Shown: piece after piece, positions 6,273 to 11,027 of the stretch
How positions within the stretch are numbered: position 1 is the first letter of the stretch
How the letters are laid out: each line of letters begins with the position of its first letter
Source of the DNA: a bacterium
GTDB lineage: Bacteria; Spirochaetota; JAHITG01
Length of the DNA stretch: 11,027 nucleotides
Direction of reading: 5' to 3'
Assembly: GCA_028711675.1 (NCBI GenBank)
Contig: JAQTRT010000042.1
Coordinates: 1 to 11,027, forward strand
Translations under genes and position numbers: made by a program
The notes under the pieces: generated by a model
Told to the model about the DNA's origin: nothing
What the model saw: the letters and a program-made list of their open reading frames with translations, nothing else
Database searches by the model: none

Positions 6273-7427
6273 GTGCAGTTCATGGCAACAGTGAAAAAGG
6301 AAGACTTGAAACCCGGAATGATCCTGGATATGGACGTGATCGGCACCAATAATATTATTTTAAGAAAAGGTGTCCCTTTAACCGAACGGTACATACAAAT
6401 CCTGAAGAATGACTCCCTGTTCAGCATCAGAGAAGTCTTTATCACGGATACGAGCTATCATCAGATCGCGGACAAGTCCTTTGACCACCGGGAAGCCGGC
6501 GGTATCACGGAAGAAAAGGAAAAGAATCCCCTGTGGGATGACCCGAAATTTGAAAAATTCGAAAAGAACAGCTATGCCTATAACGGCGACCTCATGGATA
6601 TTTCAGACACCATTAACCTGCCTGGCAGCCTGGTGGTCCGGGGCAGCCTGATCAACTGTCCGTCTGTTTTTATCGAGAACAAACTGGCTATTTTCGGGGA
6701 CATCAAGAACTGCAACATCAACGTCAAGGATGAAATACTCATCCAGGGCAGCATCGAGAACACGCACAAAAAATTCTCCATAAACTGCCAGGGTTCTGTT
6801 ACGGTCTTCAACAGCGCCAAAAACTGCATCATCAACGCCGAGATCATTAAAATAAACAACTTCATCGTAAACTGCGAGGTCACAGCGGATAAATACATCG
6901 AGGCGCCGTCATCCAAAGACATCGAGAACTCCAAACTTCAAGCCGGTTATAACATCATCCTGGGCTCCGTGGCCCAACAGAACGTTTTGATCATCTTCAG
7001 CCCCAACCAGCTGAAAACCATCGGAAAAATGTTCGAACTGGAAAAACAACTCAAAGAGTACGATAAGCAGATCGAACCTTTGAAGCAGACCGTACAGGTT
7101 TTCCAGATCCTGAAGGATAAATTGAACCAGCTCAACGAGGAAAAGAAGAACAAGCTCATCACAAACGTCAAGCTCATCACGGAAAAGGTCCAGAAGCGGA
7201 ATTTGCTGTACCAGCAGTTTGTAACCTTGAAAGTGGAAACAAGCAAGCTGAAAGAGAAGCGGGAAAAGAATCCTATCGTGATAGAAGGCTTGATCGAGAA
7301 AGGGACCAAGGTTATGATCGACAACAGTTCTTTCGTGGTCCAGCTCAGGGCCAAAGGAGTAATCTTCTATAAAAAGAGTTTTATCATCATGGCTAAAAAA
7401 GATAAAGAATGGGGTAAACTTATCTGA
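6273..7427 (+). CDS. FapA/DUF342-like protein with HD-GYP-associated N-terminal domain
   Basis: Numbered from GTG 6273 (384 residues). Residues 5-57 resemble the small domain usually found before HD-GYP phosphodiesterases: V-K-K-E-D-L-K-P-G-M-I-L at 7-18, then L-R-K-G-V-P-L-T-E-R at 30-39. No HD or GYP motif follows. Residues 115-235 show the repeated short strands of the FapA beta-helix (G-S-L-V-V-R-G-S-L, F-G-D-I-K-N-C-N-I, I-L-I-Q-G-S-I and so on). A charged coiled coil occupies 245-330, and a final strand segment at 335-380 closes the domain as in FapA. There is no signal peptide. FapA-type proteins are linked to flagellar or polar assembly and may polymerise; no flagellar genes are in the window. 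The position between a GAF protein and a pseudo-receiver suggests a scaffold in the same pathway (inference). The N-terminal FapA domain of full-length family members appears to be missing or replaced. Confidence 0.75.
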   Translation: MQFMATVKKEDLKPGMILDMDVIGTNNIILRKGVPLTERYIQILKNDSLFSIREVFITDTSYHQIADKSFDHREAGGITEEKEKNPLWDDPKFEKFEKNSYAYNGDLMDISDTINLPGSLVVRGSLINCPSVFIENKLAIFGDIKNCNINVKDEILIQGSIENTHKKFSINCQGSVTVFNSAKNCIINAEIIKINNFIVNCEVTADKYIEAPSSKDIENSKLQAGYNIILGSVAQQNVLIIFSPNQLKTIGKMFELEKQLKEYDKQIEPLKQTVQVFQILKDKLNQLNEEKKNKLITNVKLITEKVQKRNLLYQQFVTLKVETSKLKEKREKNPIVIEGLIEKGTKVMIDNSSFVVQLRAKGVIFYKKSFIIMAKKDKEWGKLI

Positions 7428-7442
7428 TGAGGTATCGCGCTT

Positions 7443-8108
7443 ATGGAAGTTAAAGTATTATATCTGATCAAATGGATAAAGAACGAAAAACCCTTCTATC
7501 AGCTGGGCGAGATCATCCCGTCAGGTAATAATAAATATTTACCCACTCCGCCGGAGATCTTTTACAACTTGAACATCTCCCTTCAGTTCATCAAGAACAA
7601 GCACGGCTCCAATACCATCACACTCCTCTCTATGGGATTCAACGAGGAGGAACTGAACGAGATGGACCGCTTCATCAAGTTCAATAAATTTATTTCGTCC
7701 TTCAAACACCTGGCGAAACCCATCGGCAAGAAGAGCGACGGCACACCGTACAAGATCTTCATGATCGACAGCGACTTTGATTCTCTGAAAAAGATCAAAC
7801 AGATCATGGTAAGCGAACATTTTGAGATCATCGGCATCGCCCGTACAGGCAAGGATGCCCTCAGGTTCCTTAAAGACAATTATAAATACATCGACATCAT
7901 CACCACTGAGATCATCCTTCCCGACGAGGATGGGTATAATGTTATCGAGCAGATCAAACAGATCAGCGCCAATCTTAGGATCATCATCATAACCAGCTCC
8001 AACAAAGAACTCGACGTTAAACGGGCCATTGACCTGAAAATCAACGGATATATCATTAAACCGGTCATGCGGGAAAAGATCATTGATAATATCAGGAAGA
8101 TTCTGTAA
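7443..8108 (+). CDS. Pseudo-receiver protein with Glu at the phospho-acceptor site
   Basis: This 221-residue protein starts 15 bases after the FapA-like gene, with GAGGT at 7429-7433 as its binding site. Residues 1-100 match no domain I recognise; they are mixed helix and strand with no signal peptide or membrane segment. Residues 103-221 form a full-length receiver domain: first strand K-I-F-M-I-D-S-D (104-111), the conserved T/S region I-T-S-S at 183-186, and K206-P207. The acceptor strand reads T-T-E-I-I-L-P-D-E-D-G at 154-164, so Glu156 (GAG, 7908-7910) replaces the phosphorylated Asp. The acidic pair is also altered, to Asp109-Ser110. In response regulators, Asp to Glu at this site can mimic the phosphorylated state, so the domain may be fixed on or serve only in binding. 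There is no output domain after the receiver. The receiver fold is confident; function is not. Confidence 0.85.
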   Translation: MEVKVLYLIKWIKNEKPFYQLGEIIPSGNNKYLPTPPEIFYNLNISLQFIKNKHGSNTITLLSMGFNEEELNEMDRFIKFNKFISSFKHLAKPIGKKSDGTPYKIFMIDSDFDSLKKIKQIMVSEHFEIIGIARTGKDALRFLKDNYKYIDIITTEIILPDEDGYNVIEQIKQISANLRIIIITSSNKELDVKRAIDLKINGYIIKPVMREKIIDNIRKIL

Positions 8109-8138
8109 AGATCTTCCGGCCCGCTCCCTGACATTTGA

Positions 8139-8222
8139 CCGGAAACTGCAGTCCCAAACGGATAGTATAAAACAGAAGACAAAGATAAATCAACCGGTTC
8201 ATACAGAACTGACAGTTTCCGG
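8139..8222 (+). other. Inverted-repeat region in the gap before the NtrC-type gene
   Basis: The 176-base gap 8109-8284 holds a perfect 10-base inverted repeat, CCGGAAACTG (8139-8148) and CAGTTTCCGG (8213-8222), with a 64-base loop. A separate TTCCGG at 8114-8119 can also pair with CCGGAA at 8139-8144. TTCCGGCC occurs directly repeated at 8114-8121 and 8217-8224. A further nested hairpin is possible at 8221-8251 (GGCCAG with CTGGCC, and GGCA with TGCC inside). A run of seven T at 8266-8272 lies 14 bases after it, too far for a standard terminator. The arrangement allows mutually exclusive RNA folds, but no known riboswitch or leader is recognised. I see no good sigma-70 or sigma-54 promoter here. 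Confidence 0.5.
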
Positions 8223-8284
8223 CCAGAAAGTCCGGCAGACTGCCCCTGGCCTCCGCCGCGTTCTGTTTTTTTAAGGAGTATAGG

Positions 8285-9658
8285 ATGCCTTACACTCTTC
8301 TCATCGCCGATGATGAAATCGGGATCCGCGAATTACTGAATGAACTGTTCAAGGATGATTATTCGGTCCGGATCGCCGAGGACGGTGAAAAGGCCATTCG
8401 TATCCTGCAACAGGAAACACCGGATGTGGCACTGATCGATATCCGTCTCCCGAAAAAAACAGGGATACAGGTCCTGCATGCCATCCAGGAATCTCAGCTT
8501 CCCACGGTCCCCATTATTATCACGGCTGACCGGGATGTGAACACCGCTATCACGGCCATGAAAACAGGGGCTTTTGATTACGTAGTCAAACCTTTTGAGA
8601 ACGAAAAGATCGTCAACCTGGTGAAGAATGCCACTGAAAAGATATACCTCCAGAAAAAAGTAAAGGAATTAAGTACGGAACTGACCAGGGAATACACGTT
8701 TGATAACATTATCGGCAGCAGCAAAGAAATGCAGTCCGTCTATAAGCAGATCAAGAATGTCCTGGACAACGACGCCACGGTACTCATCAGCGGTGAGAGC
8801 GGGACAGGCAAGGAGCTCATTGCCAGGGCCGTGCATTATAACGGCAAACGGAAAGATTTTTCCTTTGTGCCCGTGGACTGCGCTTCCATCCCGGAGACCC
8901 TTATCGAGAGCGAGCTTTTCGGGTATGAGAAAGGCGCTTACACCGGCGCCATGACCAAAAAGATCGGTAAGTTCGAACTGGCCAACCACGGGACCATTTT
9001 CCTGGACGAGATCGGCAACCTGCGGCTTGATGTGCAGGCCAAGCTCCTGCGCATCATCCAGGAGAAGGAATTCAGCCGTGTGGGCGGGAATGAAAAAATC
9101 AAGGTGGATGTACGCATTATATCCGCCACCAACGCGAACCTGGAACAGCTGATCACGGAATTAAAATTCCGGGAAGACCTTTATTACCGTCTGAACGTGG
9201 TCCCCATCCTTCTGCCGCCGTTACGGGAAAGAAAAGACGACATACAAAGCCTGACCCAGTTCTTCCTGAACCGGTATAATAAAAAATATAAAAAGGAAAC
9301 TAAAATGACCAAGGACTCCATGAAGCTCTTCATGGAGTTCAAATGGCCGGGAAATGTCAGGGAACTGGAGAACACCATCCAGAGACTCATCCTCACCTGT
9401 GAAGGGGATAGTATCGGACCCTCTGATCTGCCGGGTGACATGAAAGGCATGAAAAAGCCGGGGACAGGAACCTTGAACAAGGCCATGACCCTGGATGACG
9501 CGGAAAAATTCTTCATCAAGAACACGCTGATCCAGAATAATTATAATATATCAAAAACAGCCAAAGTCCTGGGTGTGACCAGGAAGACCCTGCATAATAA
9601 ACTGGATAAATATCCTGAGCTGAAAAAACTGGAGCAGAAAAAAGAAGCTTCCGAATAA
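8285..9658 (+). CDS. NtrC-family sigma-54-dependent response regulator
   Basis: This 457-residue protein has the standard three-part form and length. The receiver at 1-118 has the acidic pair D9-D10, acceptor Asp52 in L-I-D-I-R-L-P, Thr80 and K102-P103, all intact. The AAA+ domain at about 138-372 has Walker A G170-E-S-G-T-G-K-E, the sigma-54 loop G217-A-Y-T-G-A (Tyr for the usual Phe), Walker B G-T-I-F-L-D-E at 236-242, arginine fingers in F-R-E-D-L-Y-Y-R-L-N at 295-304 and W354-P-G-N-V-R-E-L-E-N. A Fis-type helix-turn-helix lies at about 405-443 (S423-K-T-A-K-V-L-G-V-T-R-K-T-L). Such proteins, once phosphorylated, use ATP to open promoters held by sigma-54 RNA polymerase. AAGGAG at 8273-8278 fixes the start. 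No HisKA-type histidine kinase gene is in the window, so its phosphodonor lies elsewhere. The target genes are unknown. Confidence 0.97.
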   Translation: MPYTLLIADDEIGIRELLNELFKDDYSVRIAEDGEKAIRILQQETPDVALIDIRLPKKTGIQVLHAIQESQLPTVPIIITADRDVNTAITAMKTGAFDYVVKPFENEKIVNLVKNATEKIYLQKKVKELSTELTREYTFDNIIGSSKEMQSVYKQIKNVLDNDATVLISGESGTGKELIARAVHYNGKRKDFSFVPVDCASIPETLIESELFGYEKGAYTGAMTKKIGKFELANHGTIFLDEIGNLRLDVQAKLLRIIQEKEFSRVGGNEKIKVDVRIISATNANLEQLITELKFREDLYYRLNVVPILLPPLRERKDDIQSLTQFFLNRYNKKYKKETKMTKDSMKLFMEFKWPGNVRELENTIQRLILTCEGDSIGPSDLPGDMKGMKKPGTGTLNKAMTLDDAEKFFIKNTLIQNNYNISKTAKVLGVTRKTLHNKLDKYPELKKLEQKKEASE

Positions 9659-9677
9659 AGCTCTCATGGAAAAAGGA

Positions 9678-10796
9678 TCATTTCAGATTTGAATTAACAG
9701 TGGAAAGGAAACCTTTCTCTTTTCGAAGATTCTTCAGATCCTCATCTGACAGGGAATTCTCCAACACATTACGGGGATAGAACTTAATCCCTTCCTTAAA
9801 AAAATCAAAAGCCTTCTCCCCGGCCCCGGTGAGGGAATAAAGACAGGCCAGGTTATAATATGTTTCGCCCGCATCCGCCCGGATGGATAAGGCCTTATTC
9901 AGATAATCCTCCGTTTTTTGATACTCTTTAAGTTTCAAGTAATTCACGGCGATATTATTATACAGCCTGACATCGTCATTCTTGACCTTCAACCCTTTCT
10001 CCAGCACGGCTATGGCCTGGGGATACTTTTTCTCATTATACAGGGACTGGGCCCTGGCGAGGATGCTCTCCAGGCCTTCCAGGGAGTTGATCAGGTTGTC
10101 CACATTCTTGGAACCGTCCCTTTTTTTATACTGCCTGTAGAACTCTAAAGCGGTTCCGAAATCCTTGATCAGCACATCATCGTACAAAAGCCCGAGATAA
10201 TAATAAACCTGGGCCAGTGTGGGATTGTCCGGATCATAGAGAATAACCTTCATAAAATGTTCATATGCGCTGCCATACTGTTTCGTGGTAAAATAAGCCA
10301 TGCCGATGATATAATGCGCTTTCACATAATACGGAACGATCTCAATGGCTTGTTTAAAACTTTCGATGGCCGTGAGATACCTGGCTTTTTTGCTCAGCTC
10401 CACGCCGTTGTTATAGAATTCAACGGCTTTTTTCAGTCTCGCATACTCCACATCCGTGGTGATATACCGTAAATTTGCGATGCTGCTGATCCATTTCTTA
10501 ACCTCATCCACTTTCACCCCGCCATTCTGGATATACTTGATGTAATTTTCAATGGCTTTCCCGTTATTGTGAAGGAACTGGTCATAACAGATACCCATGT
10601 TCAGATAAGCCTGGGGAAAACGGGGGTTCTCCTGAATGGATTTTTCGTATTCCTGTATGGCCTGTGTATACATCTTGTTCTTCAGATGGACATTGCCCTT
10701 CTGGTAATATTCCATATATTTATCCTGGCCGGCCAGAAGGACCTGCAAAGGGAGGGAAAGAATCAGGACCAGAAACATGATCGCATTTTTTCTCAT
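9678..10796 (-). CDS. Exported TPR-repeat protein
   Basis: This 372-residue protein has an N-terminal signal peptide: M-R-K-N, a hydrophobic core at about 5-21, and likely cleavage near A22-G23. No lipobox Cys is seen, so a periplasmic or loosely anchored protein is expected. About eight tetratricopeptide repeats follow, at roughly 26-60, 61-94, 124-157, 158-191, 194-229, 242-275, 276-309 and 310-343, filling almost the whole chain. The last segment, D-E-D-L-K-N-L-R-K-E-K-G-F, is the usual tail of such arrays. It would act as a binding scaffold in the envelope; no catalytic motif is present. The gene lies 26 bases after the phosphofructokinase-like gene on the same strand, so they may be co-transcribed, although no functional link is evident. 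It converges on the NtrC-type gene with only 19 bases between stops. Confidence 0.88.
   Translation of the reverse strand: MRKNAIMFLVLILSLPLQVLLAGQDKYMEYYQKGNVHLKNKMYTQAIQEYEKSIQENPRFPQAYLNMGICYDQFLHNNGKAIENYIKYIQNGGVKVDEVKKWISSIANLRYITTDVEYARLKKAVEFYNNGVELSKKARYLTAIESFKQAIEIVPYYVKAHYIIGMAYFTTKQYGSAYEHFMKVILYDPDNPTLAQVYYYLGLLYDDVLIKDFGTALEFYRQYKKRDGSKNVDNLINSLEGLESILARAQSLYNEKKYPQAIAVLEKGLKVKNDDVRLYNNIAVNYLKLKEYQKTEDYLNKALSIRADAGETYYNLACLYSLTGAGEKAFDFFKEGIKFYPRNVLENSLSDEDLKNLRKEKGFLSTVNSNLK
9703..9726 (+). terminator. Weak candidate terminator of the plus-strand cluster
   Basis: GAAAGG, AAA, CCTTTC at 9703-9717 can form a 6-base-pair hairpin with a 3-base loop. It is followed by the pyrimidine-rich TCTCTTTTC. 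It lies 45 bases past the stop of the NtrC-type gene, inside the 3' end of the opposing TPR gene. The stem is short and has only two G-C-rich steps, so termination would be weak. No better candidate lies in the 19 bases between the two converging genes. Confidence 0.25.
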
Positions 10797-10804
10797 ATTG
10801 ATAT

Positions 10805-10810
10805 TCCCTT
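10805..10810 (-). promoter_or_regulatory. Ribosome binding site of the exported TPR gene
   Basis: On the minus strand AAGGGA lies 8 bases before the ATG at 10796-10794. This supports that start, which also gives a complete signal peptide. The site lies in the short gap after the preceding minus-strand gene. Confidence 0.65.
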
Positions 10811-10822
10811 GGCTGGAAAATT

Positions 10823-11027
10823 TTATTTCTTGATAGGATAGAATTTCAGTTTCCCTGTCTCAGGCAAAGGCCCGACAATAGGTTTGGCGTATTTAACGAA
10901 TAATTCCGTAGGATAATTCCTGTCCTTGTTCATGAAATTCTCAGGCATACTCCGGGTTATTTTAGCCACGTTCTTTAAATCCGTACGGCCGTACTCGATC
11001 ACATACTCTTTCTTACGGACCAGGATG
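10823..11027 (-). CDS. C-terminal fragment, resembles the tail of long-type phosphofructokinase
   Basis: On the minus strand the frame is open from the window edge (first full codon at 11026-11024) to a TAA at 10825-10823, giving the last 67 residues. The start lies beyond the window. The visible sequence includes L-K-N-V-A-K-I-T-R-S-M-P-E-N-F at 17-31, then N-Y-P-T-E-L-F-V-K-Y-A-K-P-I-V-G-P-L-P at 37-55, and ends in Lys. This pattern (V/I-A-x-x-x-R-x-M-P, an Asn-x-x-Thr helix, Y-x-x-P-L/I-x-G-x-L-P) recalls the C-terminus of PPi- or ATP-dependent 6-phosphofructokinases, which phosphorylate fructose 6-phosphate in glycolysis. I judged this from memory of the family without alignment. The active-site region is outside the window, so the enzyme and its phosphodonor cannot be confirmed. 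That it is a real coding end is well supported by the downstream gene spacing. Confidence 0.5.
   Translation of the reverse strand, partial: ILVRKKEYVIEYGRTDLKNVAKITRSMPENFMNKDRNYPTELFVKYAKPIVGPLPETGKLKFYPIKK

Noticed and set aside
8135..8171. TTGACC (8135-8140) with TATAAA (8166-8171) as a promoter for the NtrC-type gene
   Set aside because: The spacing is 25 bases, well outside the 16-18 that sigma-70 promoters need.
8221..8272. Hairpin plus T-run as an intrinsic terminator after the pseudo-receiver gene
   Set aside because: The seven T bases begin 14 bases after the hairpin ends, too far for standard termination, and they sit directly before the binding site of the next gene.
8083..8274. 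Plus-strand open frame of 63 residues spanning the gap before the NtrC-type gene
   Set aside because: It starts inside the receiver gene in another frame, has no binding site or domain, and runs through the inverted repeats.

Overview
The window looks like chromosomal DNA from a free-living, probably Gram-negative bacterium of an uncultivated or poorly sampled lineage. Base composition is moderate, Shine-Dalgarno sites are good, and genes are tightly packed. There are no insertion sequences, phage genes, tRNAs, rRNAs or CRISPR arrays. I cannot name the phylum from this sequence. The mix of SpoIIE/RsbW/STAS partner switching, FapA (DUF342), sigma-54 activators and long TPR proteins would fit several deep-branching candidate phyla.

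Positions 1-9658 hold a plus-strand signalling cluster. In order it contains the end of a TPR protein; a 1266-residue membrane protein joining an RsbW-type anti-sigma kinase, a HAMP domain, a SpoIIE/PP2C phosphatase, a helix-turn-helix region and a long repetitive Lys/Glu/Pro tail; a STAS anti-anti-sigma factor; a double-GAF protein ending in what looks like a dead GGDEF domain; a FapA-like protein with an HD-GYP-associated N-terminal domain; a small receiver protein with Glu in place of the phospho-acceptor Asp; and a complete NtrC-type sigma-54 activator. The first two genes overlap by 4 bases. A 134-base gap with a plausible sigma-70 promoter precedes the STAS gene. The next four genes are separated by only 9-30 bases. 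A 176-base gap with inverted repeats precedes the NtrC-type gene.

Positions 9678-11027 hold a converging minus-strand pair: the last 67 codons of a gene whose tail resembles long-type (PPi- or ATP-dependent) phosphofructokinases, then an exported TPR protein 26 bases downstream of it.

As a working model (inference), the membrane kinase/phosphatase sets the phosphorylation state of the adjacent STAS protein in response to a signal outside the membrane. The GAF, FapA and pseudo-receiver proteins would add inputs or a scaffold, and the NtrC-type protein would give a sigma-54 output. No sigma factor and no HisKA-type histidine kinase lie in the window, so the final target and the partner of the NtrC-type receiver are unknown. 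The most unusual points are the one-chain kinase-phosphatase with a DNA-binding-like region, the two signalling domains that appear to have lost their active residues (GGDEF and receiver), and the recently duplicated 43-residue repeats.
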